NCBI RefSeq assembly: GCF_000620305.1
Contig: NZ_KK211107.1
Span: 14,841 to 71,120 of the forward strand
Source: Desulfitibacter alkalitolerans DSM 16504
GTDB lineage: Bacteria > Bacillota > DSM-16504 > Desulfitibacterales > Desulfitibacteraceae
Direction of reading: 5' to 3'
Length of the DNA: 56,280 nucleotides
Shown piece by piece: positions 7,650-14,491 of this stretch (its first letter is position 1; every line of letters begins with the position of its first letter). The position numbers and the translations under genes were made by a program. The notes beneath the pieces were generated by a model, which was given only the letters and a program-made list of their open reading frames with translations, did not search any database and had not been told where the DNA came from.

Positions 7650-7765
7650 GAAGCCAGAAGTCAAATACAGGAGTCAGAATTAAGAATAGAACCCCAAAAA
7701 CATAAAACCTATTAGTCAAGTCAGAGTTAGAAAAAAGCTAGGCCCTATTCTTCTTTTCTGTTTCC
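7650..7765. repeat. Low-complexity CAGAAGTCA / TTCTTCTGTTTCCTG tract
   Basis: Spacer between two LCP genes made of tract words on the left (AGCCAGAAGTCA, AGGAGTCAGAATT) and the complementary pyrimidine words on the right (CTATTCTTCTTTTCTGTTTCCTG). No ORF or promoter identified. Confidence 0.55.
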
Positions 7766-7806
7766 TGTTTTCCTTTCTGCTGTCCAACTTTCCACCTAAT
7801 CGCTAA

Positions 7807-8697
7807 TTATTGAAAATTCTCAACTACCTCCGGCAGCTTTTTTTCATTGGCAATATAGTACCAGATGCCGCTAATCTTTTGGTTGGTTCCAGGAAGTATC
7901 AGGGATTCAATTGGCTTGTTTTTGGCCTTGGCAGCTGCTGCCGCAAACTTCATAAGCTCAGTAGTAGAAAAATCATGCTCAACATAGTCTGTCATGGTCT
8001 GGATTATCTGAGGCAGCTTAATAACCATTTTAGGCTTAAGAAGCTCATCAACTAGAAGTTTGATGATTTCCTGCTGCCTTTTGGCCCTGCCCAGATCTCC
8101 CTCGGTTGTCCCGCGGAAACGGGCATATGCCAGGGCCCCCGCCCCGTCTAGTTTTTGAAGCCCTGGCTGCAGGTTGATGTTTTCATCAGGAACATACATG
8201 CGAACAGGAACATCTACCTCAATACCGCCTGACAGATCAATGAGGGTCACAAAGGCTTCATAGTTTAATACAATATGATGATCAATTTCAATATCTAGAA
8301 ATTCTTCTATTGTCTTTCTTGCAAGTTCTGCACCGCCATATGCGTAGGCAGCGTTAATTTTGTCATTGCTTCCCTTTATCTTTACCCTTGTATCCCTGGG
8401 TATGGACATGAGATAAACCTCATCCCTGTCTGGCCTGAAGCTTAAGAGCATGATGGTGTCTGTTCTGCCCGTGCTGCCCTTTGCCACGTCAAGACCTAGG
8501 ATAAGTATATTCATTGGGTCTATCATTTCTTCCTCTTCTTCAGTCTCCTCACCATTTTCAATGGCTGCTTGTTGTTGGGTACTGTCATACCAGAAGAAAA
8601 GGAGACCCAGCATCATGAAAATAATAAATGCAACAAGGAATGGGGACACACCCCTGATATATCCTCGGGAAATGTCCCCGAATATATTCTTACGCAT
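7807..8697 (-). CDS. LytR-CpsA-Psr (LCP) family ligase, second copy
   Basis: 296 residues. A short N-terminus carrying an in-frame repeat product (GDISRGYIRGVSP) is followed by a membrane helix (about residues 19-38), an acidic linker (EETEEEEE), then the LCP domain: ILGLDVAKG, LMSIPRDTRV, KINAAYAYGG, and YARFRGTTEGDLGRAKRQQ. The active-site Arg and Asp residues are present, so it should be catalytically competent for attaching an anionic or secondary wall polymer to peptidoglycan. Start ATG with TAGGAGG. It is paralogous to the neighbour at 6451-7587 and shares the repeat placed at the same point, just before the helix. Confidence 0.85.
   Translation of the reverse strand: MRKNIFGDISRGYIRGVSPFLVAFIIFMMLGLLFFWYDSTQQQAAIENGEETEEEEEMIDPMNILILGLDVAKGSTGRTDTIMLLSFRPDRDEVYLMSIPRDTRVKIKGSNDKINAAYAYGGAELARKTIEEFLDIEIDHHIVLNYEAFVTLIDLSGGIEVDVPVRMYVPDENINLQPGLQKLDGAGALAYARFRGTTEGDLGRAKRQQEIIKLLVDELLKPKMVIKLPQIIQTMTDYVEHDFSTTELMKFAAAAAKAKNKPIESLILPGTNQKISGIWYYIANEKKLPEVVENFQ
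8642..8679. repeat. Family-B hairpin inside second LCP gene
   Basis: Outer stem GGGGAC with GTCCCC; inner stem CCC with GGG rather than CCTC/GAGG. Codons 7-20 of the LCP gene are made of it. Confidence 0.75.
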
Positions 8698-8714
8698 TTT
8701 TGGGTTAACCTCCT

Positions 8715-8775
8715 ATCTCGGAATACAGAAGTCAGAATACAGAAGGCAGAAGGCAGAAGTCAGGAGTCAGAATAA
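8715..8775. repeat. CAGAAGTCAGAATA low-complexity tract
   Basis: Contiguous 7- to 10-nt words (AATACAGA, AGTCAG, AGGCAGA) directly upstream of the second LCP gene's leader. No gene seen between 8698 and 8912. Confidence 0.6.
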
Positions 8776-8912
8776 AACCTAAACCCTTTCCAACTTACCA
8801 GTTTTCTAACTAACCAACTAAACAACTAACCAATAAATTAGACGCTAAAGACATGCAAAATGTTTCAGGGTATATTATACCATAAATATTTTTCAAATTA
8901 ATATAACAAGTT

Positions 8913-9536
8913 TTAGGGGAAAATGGTAACTTGTCGGGCATTAGGGTTCCAGTCCACCCTGGCACCTAACTGCTCACTAACCATTCTCACAGGGACAAAG
9001 GTTCTGCCATTTACAAGACTGGCAGGCACATCTACCTTTTGGACCCTTCCATTTATCATTACTGTTGTTGAGCCTATGGGAAACTCAATCCTTGTATCAC
9101 CCAGCACATAGGATACTGTCCTTGTGGCAGGCTCCCAATCCACCCTTGCGCCCAGGGCCTCCCCTATAAATCTGAAGGGTACCATTGTTCTTCCATCCAC
9201 TGTGAAGGGGGCTGTTTCCAAGGCATGAGATTGTTCACCTACATGGGCCGTCTTATTATTAAGTATCAGCCTGATAGGTGGTTTAAGGCTTTGCTTTAGC
9301 TCATTGACCCTTTTTTCCAGCTGGGCAACCTGATTAGTAAGATTTTTTATGGCATTTTCCAGAGGTGTTATTCTTTCATTAAGATATCTTTCCACATAGG
9401 ATTTTGTAACCAGGGGATCTTCCTGACTGCCTGGTTGAGGGGTAGATGAGCCTACAGCACTCCCCAGGGATGAGACCAATAATAATATGGCCATGTAAAC
9501 TGATAAAGTAATTATAATCAGGGGCTTTTTGGGCAT
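8913..9536 (-). CDS. Secreted protein, copper amine oxidase N-like domain
   Basis: 207 residues. A signal or anchor helix (about residues 5-27) is followed by a coiled coil (about 45-90, LENAIKNLTNQVAQLEKRVNEL) and a C-terminal domain with two repeats of the form GRTMVPFRFIGEALGARVDWEP and GRTFVPVRMVSEQLGARVDWNP. That pattern defines the copper amine oxidase N-terminal domain (PF07833), common in extracellular or S-layer-associated proteins of Clostridia, where it is a structural module without oxidase activity. Start ATG follows AGAGGTG. It probably acts in the envelope together with the S-layer and LCP proteins; a specific role is unknown. Confidence 0.82.
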   Translation of the reverse strand: MPKKPLIIITLSVYMAILLLVSSLGSAVGSSTPQPGSQEDPLVTKSYVERYLNERITPLENAIKNLTNQVAQLEKRVNELKQSLKPPIRLILNNKTAHVGEQSHALETAPFTVDGRTMVPFRFIGEALGARVDWEPATRTVSYVLGDTRIEFPIGSTTVMINGRVQKVDVPASLVNGRTFVPVRMVSEQLGARVDWNPNARQVTIFP

Positions 9537-9557
9537 TTTTAGTCACCTCTAATGTAT

Positions 9558-9583
9558 GGGGACCCACCTAAAGGAACGTCCCC
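9558..9583. repeat. Family-B hairpin in leader of the 207-aa gene
   Basis: 26-nt compact form identical in layout to 7617-7642. It ends 22 nt before the ATG at 9536, directly before AGAGGTGAC. Confidence 0.75.
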
Positions 9584-9765
9584 GAATTTTACAGCAGCCA
9601 GAATAAGATATTTACTCCAGCAGGCTTTCTTCTGAATTCTGAATTCTGGGTTCTGGGTTCTGGGTTCTGGGTTCTAAATTCTTTTTGTTTAATTATTCGA
9701 CACATTTCTACTGACTACCTGCTTATATATACGAATTAGACAATTCAATTTTTGTGGTAAAATAC

Positions 9766-9794
9766 TTGTCAAACTTGTATTCTAAAGGTATTAT
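9766..9794 (+). promoter_or_regulatory. Candidate sigma-A promoter for the 54-aa gene
   Basis: TTGTCA (9766-9771), 17-nt spacer, TATTAT (9789-9794). A second, extended -10-type site (TGCTATAAT, ending 9835) lies just downstream and could be an alternative start. Confidence 0.55.
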
Positions 9795-9980
9795 TTTGTT
9801 AAAGTATTTATTTTCACAAAGTTGCATGCTATAATGATATCAGATAAAACGACAAAGACTGTCTAGAATGTAAAGTTATTACATAGGGGCAGCAGTCCAT
9901 CTTACTTGATTTAGCATTAGATTTTTATATATTTTAAAAATTCAATCTTTAGTAATTATTTCGTGAAAGGAAGTGAGGAC

Positions 9981-10145
9981 ATGACAAAAAGGCCAAATTA
10001 TCTCGAGTATAAGAGAAACACTCTTCTGAGGGATTACAGAAATGCCAAGAGTAATGACAAGGTAAAAATCTTGGTAGAGATCATGGATCTAGAAGAAGAG
10101 CTAAAATACTCAAATAACCGCACAGCAAAAAGAATAGCTCTTTAA
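9981..10145 (+). CDS. Small highly charged protein, unknown
   Basis: 54 residues starting MTKRPNYLEYKRN, helical and Lys/Glu/Arg-rich (VEIMDLEEELKY). I chose the ATG at 9981 over the GTG at 9963 because GGAAGTGAGG stands correctly before it. It has its own promoter and a strong terminator, so it is an independent transcript, divergent from the 207-aa secreted protein gene. It is in the size range of Spo0E-like regulators but lacks their SQELD motif, and I assign no function. Confidence 0.6.
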   Translation: MTKRPNYLEYKRNTLLRDYRNAKSNDKVKILVEIMDLEEELKYSNNRTAKRIAL

Positions 10146-10163
10146 AGGTAATGGAACTATTAA

Positions 10164-10195
10164 AGCCCCAGTTGATAAAAACTGGGGCTTCTTTT
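10164..10195 (+). terminator. Rho-independent terminator
   Basis: AGCCCCAGT pairs with ACTGGGGCT and is followed by TCTTTT. It lies 19 nt after the small gene and would also face the convergent LCP-like gene. Confidence 0.8.
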
Positions 10196-10245
10196 ATCAG
10201 AAAGTATAAGTTGAGGAGACCAAATTACTTGTTTCCTTTTTTATT

Positions 10246-11277
10246 CTAGTTTGTGATTCTATAGATTATATCCTTGAGTATATCCTCAGGGATGTTTTTG
10301 TCCAGGATAACTTTATCTATTTCCTCCCTATTCACATCCCTGGCTATGCGGAAGTGGAGCCAGAGATTTTCCGGGGTTAAGGGGAAGTCTGTTTTTATAT
10401 GACGTGATGATTTAATAACCAGGGCAGGGAGCTTATAGAAAAAGGCTGTTGGCCTGGTAAACTGCTCCATAAGCTGACCCAGAACGGTCTTATCCTTGTC
10501 AGATGCCGGCATCTCAAATATGTCCTCAAGGTTAATCCTTGTCCCATCTACTATTATGGGATCAAGAATTTTTTCTGCCTCTGTTAAAACTGCCTTATCA
10601 ATGATGACATGATAGGCAATATGAATATCCATTAGCTGTTCTAATATATTGACCATGATGCGGCTATAATCATCTTTTCCCAGGTCCTTAAATAATTCCT
10701 GAAGCAAATAAGTTTTGCCGTCATATATGATCTGCATGTTACCAGGGAAGAAAACACTTCCGGATTTAAAATTTTCTTTTTTGCCCTTGTAGTTAATACT
10801 ATAGATGGCAGTCATCAGCAGCCCATCCCTATCTGCTCCAATAAATAATATGTTTAGGTTATCTGTCTTGCTGTTTCTTTGTTGATGGGCAAGGTGCTTA
10901 TGCTCTTCAGCAGTTTCCTTAGGCCTTGCTTGTTCGAAGGGCTGCTCTCTTTTTATTGGTTTTGGTGCTTCTAGTTTACTATCTTGTATTTTAATATCAA
11001 TATTATGTTCATGCAGCCTGCTGTCTTCTAGGGCGGTGTCGTGATCTTCTAGTTTACTATCTTGTATGTTGTAATGGCTTTCTTGTATATCATTGTAATG
11101 TCTCTCTGGCAGGCTATCCTCTATGAGACTAAAATGATTCTCAAGCCTATTTTCTTCTATGTAACTTTCCTCCCAGTTTTGGGGCAAGCTATATGTATCA
11201 GGCGACAGGCTGGATGATACTGGTAAATACATGGGTGCTGTAAGCAGAAGGACTAGTAAAAACAAAAACTTTTTCAT
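10246..11277 (-). CDS. Degenerate LCP-like secreted protein
   Basis: 343 residues: signal peptide (MKKFLFLLVLLLTAPMYLPV), a long low-complexity stretch (about 30-130) with the repeated word IQDSKLE and many His, Glu and Asp residues, then an LCP-like fold from about residue 140 (NILFIGADRDG, SVFFPGNMQI, IHIAYHVIIDKAVL). The SIPRDTR block of true LCP enzymes is replaced by FFPGNMQ and the RGDxGR region is missing, so wall-polymer ligase activity is unlikely. It could be a scaffold or regulator for the two nearby LCP ligases. The family assignment rests on the pattern, not on a search. Confidence 0.55.
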   Translation of the reverse strand: MKKFLFLLVLLLTAPMYLPVSSSLSPDTYSLPQNWEESYIEENRLENHFSLIEDSLPERHYNDIQESHYNIQDSKLEDHDTALEDSRLHEHNIDIKIQDSKLEAPKPIKREQPFEQARPKETAEEHKHLAHQQRNSKTDNLNILFIGADRDGLLMTAIYSINYKGKKENFKSGSVFFPGNMQIIYDGKTYLLQELFKDLGKDDYSRIMVNILEQLMDIHIAYHVIIDKAVLTEAEKILDPIIVDGTRINLEDIFEMPASDKDKTVLGQLMEQFTRPTAFFYKLPALVIKSSRHIKTDFPLTPENLWLHFRIARDVNREEIDKVILDKNIPEDILKDIIYRITN

Positions 11278-11352
11278 GTAATTCTAAATCCCCTATACAA
11301 TTAAAATCATTAGTTTTAGTATGAGGAATTACATGATAAATGATACAAAATG

Positions 11353-11382
11353 TTGACAAGTGGCTTTAGTGTGTATTAATAT
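11353..11382 (+). promoter_or_regulatory. Candidate vapBC promoter
   Basis: Consensus TTGACA (11353-11358) and TAATAT (11377-11382) with an 18-nt spacer. It sits 22 nt before the vapB ATG. Confidence 0.6.
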
Positions 11383-11404
11383 GTGTATGAGGGAGTGTGT
11401 ATCC

Positions 11405-11611
11405 ATGAGGACAAATATTGTTTTAGATGAAGAATTATTAAAAGAGGCCTTAAAACTGAGCAAAGCAAAAACAAAAAAGGAATTAATCCATATGGCTTTA
11501 AAGCAGTATGTTGCCAATCATAAAAGGAAGAGTTTACTAGAATTAAAAGGAAAAATTTCCTTTTCCGAGGATTACAATCACAAGAAAATGAGGGAAGGAA
11601 AATCTGAATGA
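11405..11611 (+). CDS. vapB: VapB-type antitoxin
   Basis: 68 residues from MRTNIVLDEELLKEALKLS, the N-terminal ribbon-helix pattern of VapB (DUF2191) antitoxins, followed by a ~30-residue tail that should wrap the toxin. I chose the ATG at 11405 because GAGGGAG lies upstream and the motif begins there; the frame is open further upstream. The stop overlaps the vapC start by 4 nt. VapB binds its own promoter as a complex with VapC. Confidence 0.8.
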   Translation: MRTNIVLDEELLKEALKLSKAKTKKELIHMALKQYVANHKRKSLLELKGKISFSEDYNHKKMREGKSE

Positions 11612-12006
11612 TCTTAGTTGATACTTCAATTTTGATTAGTTTTTTTAAAGGCAACACTACTGAACAGGTAAAAAAATTTGAGGCGATTCTTCAACATGAC
11701 ATACCATTTGGGATAAATAATCTTATTTATCAGGAACTGCTGCAGGGGGCCAAAACTGATAAAGAGTTTAAGCTTCTAGATGATTATCTAGTTACCCAAA
11801 CATTCTATAATTTAAAAGACGAAATAAGTTCATACAAAGCAGCTGCTTTGATCTATTATAACTGCAGAAAAAATGGCTTTACTATACGAAGCACTGTGGA
11901 TTTATTAATAGCTCAAACAGCAATAGACAATGATCTTTATTTGCTGCACGATGACAAGGATTTTAGCAACATAGCAAGCTGTGAAAAAAATCTTAAAGAA
12001 TATTAA
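11608..12006 (+). CDS. vapC: VapC-type PIN ribonuclease toxin
   Basis: 132 residues, the usual VapC length. Acidic residues are in the expected places: MILVDTSILISFF (Asp5), YQELLQGA (Glu near 45), TVDLLIAQTA (Asp near 98) and HDDKDF (Asp near 115-118). It should be an Mg-dependent RNase controlled by the upstream VapB, with which it overlaps by ATGA. Cleavage target not predictable. Confidence 0.85.
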   Translation: MILVDTSILISFFKGNTTEQVKKFEAILQHDIPFGINNLIYQELLQGAKTDKEFKLLDDYLVTQTFYNLKDEISSYKAAALIYYNCRKNGFTIRSTVDLLIAQTAIDNDLYLLHDDKDFSNIASCEKNLKEY

Positions 12007-12013
12007 AATCTGT

Positions 12014-12042
12014 TTGTTTTTGCCCTGTTTATGATATTATAT
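12014..12042 (+). promoter_or_regulatory. Candidate promoter of the small RNA
   Basis: TTGTTT (12014-12019), 17-nt spacer, TTATAT (12037-12042), in a strongly AT-rich ATTATATATATA context immediately before the structured element at 12045. Confidence 0.45.
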
Positions 12043-12044
12043 AT

Positions 12045-12138
12045 ATAAGGTAATCGGTACCGCATGGTGCGGTTGCCACATAAGTGATTAATTTATTTTA
12101 ATCACCCTACATGGCAGTGCAGGGTGATTATTTTTTTA
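12045..12138 (+). ncRNA. Candidate structured small RNA with terminator
   Basis: About 90 nt without an ORF. Hairpin 1 has CCGCA with TGCGG around TGG (12060-12072), extended by GGTA and TTGCC. Then GTGATTAA can pair with TTAATCAC, in competition with the terminator stem AATCACCCT/AGGGTGATT (12100-12129) that precedes seven T. The word TTGCCA in the first half complements TGGCA in the terminator loop, a possible pseudoknot. No gene follows on this strand (mbl is convergent), so it is more likely a trans-acting RNA than a leader. I do not recognise an Rfam family. Confidence 0.45.
12100..12138 (+). terminator. Terminator of the candidate small RNA
   Basis: Perfect 9-bp stem AATCACCCT with AGGGTGATT, 12-nt loop, then ATTTTTTTA. 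Confidence 0.8.
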
Positions 12139-12223
12139 TCCTGAAATTCAGGATAGCCATTAACAACATAGAAAACAAAATCATATACAATTATTAGCAA
12201 CAATAGTTTGAATTTGAAAAATA

Positions 12224-12263
12224 AAAAGCCAGTCATCAGCCTGTTTGGCGACAACTGGCTTTT
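12224..12263 (-). terminator. Terminator of mbl
   Basis: On the minus strand AAAAGCCAGT pairs with ACTGGCTTTT and is followed by TATTTTT. It begins four bases after the mbl stop. Confidence 0.8.
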
Positions 12264-12266
12264 ACT

Positions 12267-13295
12267 TTAAACCAATCCTTTGGAAACCATGCCTGTGTCC
12301 TTTAATACATCAAGCATCTGCAGGGCTTTTCCTGTGCCTAGTGCTACACATGAGATGGGATCATCTGCCAGGTGGATGGGTAATCCTGTTTCATCCTGAA
12401 GCAGTTCATCTAGGCCGTGCAGCATGGCACCGCCTCCGGTCATGACTACACCCTTATTTATAATATCAGATGCAAGCTCTGGGGGAGTTTTTTCAAGTAC
12501 CTCCTTGACACCTGCAACTATTGCTTCCACTGGTTCAAGGATTGCATGGTGGATCTGCTTTCCTGAAATAGGAACTGTTTTAGGCAGGCCTGATACCAGG
12601 TCTCTTCCCCGCACATCCATGACAGCATCTGCCTTGGCGCTTTTAATATAGGCCGTACCAATATGTATCTTAAGCTCCTCTGCACTTCTTTCACCTATCA
12701 TCAGATTAAATTCTCTGCGTATGTAGCGTACTATTGCCTCATCAAATTTGTCCCCGCCAACACGCAGTGATTTGGAGCAAACTATACCACCCAGGGATAA
12801 TACGGCAACGTCTGTAGTTCCTCCACCAATGTCAACTACCATGGTTCCATTGGCATCAGAAATATCAAGTCCTGCTCCTAAAGCAGCGGCCATGGGTTCC
12901 TCGATTAAATAAGCCTGCCTTGCACCAGCCTGCATGGCTGCCTCTCTAACTGCCCTTTCCTCTACACCAGTTACTCCCGAGGGGATGCAGACCATTACCC
13001 GGGGTTTGAAGAAGAATTTCCTGCCGCAGGCCTTTTCTATGAAGTACCTGAGCATTCTCTCTGTTGAATCATAGTCAGCTATAACGCCTTCTCTTAAAGG
13101 TCTAATAGCCACAATATTGCCTGGTGTTCTACCAAGCATCTTTCGTGCAGCCTCTCCAACTGCAAATATCTGGCCTGTCTTTTTGTCAATAGCCACAACT
13201 GATGGCTCATTCAACACAATTCCCTTTCCCTTAACAAAAACTAAAACTGTTGCTGTTCCTAAATCTACGCCAATATCAGTACCCCAGCCAAACAT
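12267..13295 (-). CDS. mbl: MreB/Mbl-type actin-like shape protein
   Basis: 342 residues, full length. It has the actin-like ATPase motifs: phosphate-1 IGVDLGTATVLVF, connect-1 MVVDIGGGTTDVAVLSLGG, and adenosine GVVMTGGGAMLHGLDELL. It polymerises under the membrane and guides lateral wall synthesis. The position directly after spoIIID matches Bacillus mbl rather than mreB. I set the start at 13295 (MFGWGTD) because GAAGGGAG is well spaced there; the frame is open 12 codons further upstream. Terminated by the hairpin at 12224-12263. Confidence 0.92.
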   Translation of the reverse strand: MFGWGTDIGVDLGTATVLVFVKGKGIVLNEPSVVAIDKKTGQIFAVGEAARKMLGRTPGNIVAIRPLREGVIADYDSTERMLRYFIEKACGRKFFFKPRVMVCIPSGVTGVEERAVREAAMQAGARQAYLIEEPMAAALGAGLDISDANGTMVVDIGGGTTDVAVLSLGGIVCSKSLRVGGDKFDEAIVRYIRREFNLMIGERSAEELKIHIGTAYIKSAKADAVMDVRGRDLVSGLPKTVPISGKQIHHAILEPVEAIVAGVKEVLEKTPPELASDIINKGVVMTGGGAMLHGLDELLQDETGLPIHLADDPISCVALGTGKALQMLDVLKDTGMVSKGLV

Positions 13296-13401
13296 ATATA
13301 TCTCCCTTCTGCTTATGCTTGTCCCTTGCAAAATAATGAATTAAATCAGTAATACGTCCACAATTCTCCAAAAAAAAATAAAATCCTTTAAAAAATTTGG
13401 T

Positions 13402-13659
13402 TCAAGATACATTATTTTGCTTATATTTTTTCCTGGTGGCTTCTCCGCCTCTAATGTGTCTTTCCGCCTTGTTATTTTCTAAAATTTTCTTTACCTCTAA
13501 AAACAATTCTTCATTGATTTTGGGCAATCTCTCTGTAACATCCTTATGTACTGTACTTTTACTTACTCCAAAAATATTGGCAGTAGAGCGTACTGTTGTG
13601 CCCTCCTTTATTATATACCTGGAAATATCTAAAACCCGCTGACGAATGTAATCTTGCAT
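13402..13659 (-). CDS. spoIIID: Sporulation transcriptional regulator SpoIIID
   Basis: 85 residues, the family's normal size. A helix-turn-helix lies at about residues 20-42 (TTVRSTANIFGVSKSTVHKDV), followed by the conserved RLPKIN segment and a basic tail (RHIRGGEATRKKYK). SpoIIID switches mother-cell gene expression between the sigma-E and sigma-K stages. AGGGAGG precedes the ATG. The order spoIIID-mbl is conserved in endospore formers and is strong evidence for that lifestyle. Confidence 0.95.
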   Translation of the reverse strand: MQDYIRQRVLDISRYIIKEGTTVRSTANIFGVSKSTVHKDVTERLPKINEELFLEVKKILENNKAERHIRGGEATRKKYKQNNVS

Positions 13660-13788
13660 CCAAAGGGCCTCCCTTTTGGTTATTTTTCTTTTAATCTATA
13701 TGAGGCTTTGGTCACAAAAAGAACATTCATTATCATTAAAGTTATTAACTGTTTTTGGCATATTTTTAAGGCGGCTTTAAGGTTTTGG

Positions 13789-13917
13789 CTAACTCTCCAT
13801 CTGTTTTAATGCCATCCCAATGATTTTATGGGCATAATCAGCCATGAACAGCGGAATATTCAGCAGGTCATTGTCCAGGCGCAGGTTGTTCATGGAAAAA
13901 CGGACACGGAGCCACAT
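13789..13917 (-). pseudogene. Short ORF, probable gene remnant
   Basis: 42 codons beginning MWLRVRFSMNNLRL and ending with a TAG inside a direct repeat. No usable ribosome binding site; the frame is open a little further upstream to a TGA. The WLRVRF start resembles the C-terminal half of small regulators that end in a strand-rich segment, but I cannot name the family. Treated as a remnant. Confidence 0.3.
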
Positions 13918-14003
13918 TACCGGCTGTAAGTCAATAAATCACATAATTGTTAGTTATTTTGTTTCTATTATCACATTTTTATTTAAAATGGTGAGCATAA
14001 AAA

Positions 14004-14027
14004 ACTGCCTCTGGTATTAAAGGCAGT
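14004..14027 (-). terminator. Terminator of the second toxin-antitoxin pair
   Basis: Minus-strand stem ACTGCCT with AGGCAGT followed by TTTTTTATG, about 35 nt after the toxin stop. Confidence 0.75.
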
Positions 14028-14059
14028 CAAGGTGGCTTTAAGGTTTTGGGTAATTGCCA

Positions 14060-14491
14060 TTAAAGAAATGGATTATAAATAACCATATCTCTTATTTTTT
14101 GTCCTGAAGTTAAATCTTCACTGTATATTACTTTACAATTATCCTTATAAGCTGCGGCCAAGATAAGGCTGTCATAAAAACCATATCCTGTTTCAAATTT
14201 TATATCCATGCCGGTATTAATAATGTCAATCCCAGGATAAATGCCACATATAGGAAACATAAAATTATTTATAAAGGTTTTACAATCCTCCAAACTTAAA
14301 GGTACTTCAAATTTTTTAAGAGCAGCATTGCAAAACTCTTGAATAACTTGATAGCTAATAACTCCTTTGCCAGTTATGTGTGCGTTATTTAAAATTTCCT
14401 TGGCTGCTTTTTGTTTAGCAGGTTCTTTTTTTGAAAACAGATAAATGATAATATTCGTGTCAATAAAGTATCTATCTTTCGTTATATTCAT
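14060..14491 (-). CDS. PIN-domain toxin, VapC-like
   Basis: 143 residues from MNITKDRYFIDTNIIIYLF. PIN acidic residues appear at FIDTNI (Asp10), IQEFCNA (Glu near 53), YGFYDSLILAAA (Asp near 107) and YSEDL (Asp near 125). It should be a small RNase. I chose the ATG at 14491, which overlaps the antitoxin end by 20 nt in another frame. The pair is inserted into the otherwise conserved spoIIQ-spoIIID interval. Confidence 0.8.
   Translation of the reverse strand: MNITKDRYFIDTNIIIYLFSKKEPAKQKAAKEILNNAHITGKGVISYQVIQEFCNAALKKFEVPLSLEDCKTFINNFMFPICGIYPGIDIINTGMDIKFETGYGFYDSLILAAAYKDNCKVIYSEDLTSGQKIRDMVIYNPFL

Larger units (their letters stand above)
9537..9980. other. Intergenic region between divergent genes
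   Basis: Contains a compact family-B hairpin (9558-9583) in the leader of the leftward gene, a tract rich in GGGTTCT and GAATTCT words (about 9605-9685), and at least one good rightward promoter (9766-9794) for the small gene at 9981. The ~140-nt leader after the promoter shows no clear riboswitch fold. Confidence 0.55.
13660..14059. other. Spacer with ORF remnant and 25-bp direct repeat
   Basis: Holds a short ORF (13789-13917), a minus-strand terminator (14004-14027) and a direct repeat (13768-13792 and 14029-14053; 25 nt with two differences, core GGCTTTAAGGTTTTGG). No other gene is seen. The repeat brackets a ~260-bp segment. Confidence 0.5.

Noticed and set aside
5062-9690. Possible CRISPR array from regularly recurring CAGAAGTCAG words
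   Set aside because: Units are contiguous and 7-10 nt long, with no unique spacers and no cas genes.
12051-12078. GGTACCGC word suggesting a T-box leader
   Set aside because: The specifier and antiterminator elements of a T-box are absent and no aminoacyl-tRNA or amino-acid gene follows on that strand.
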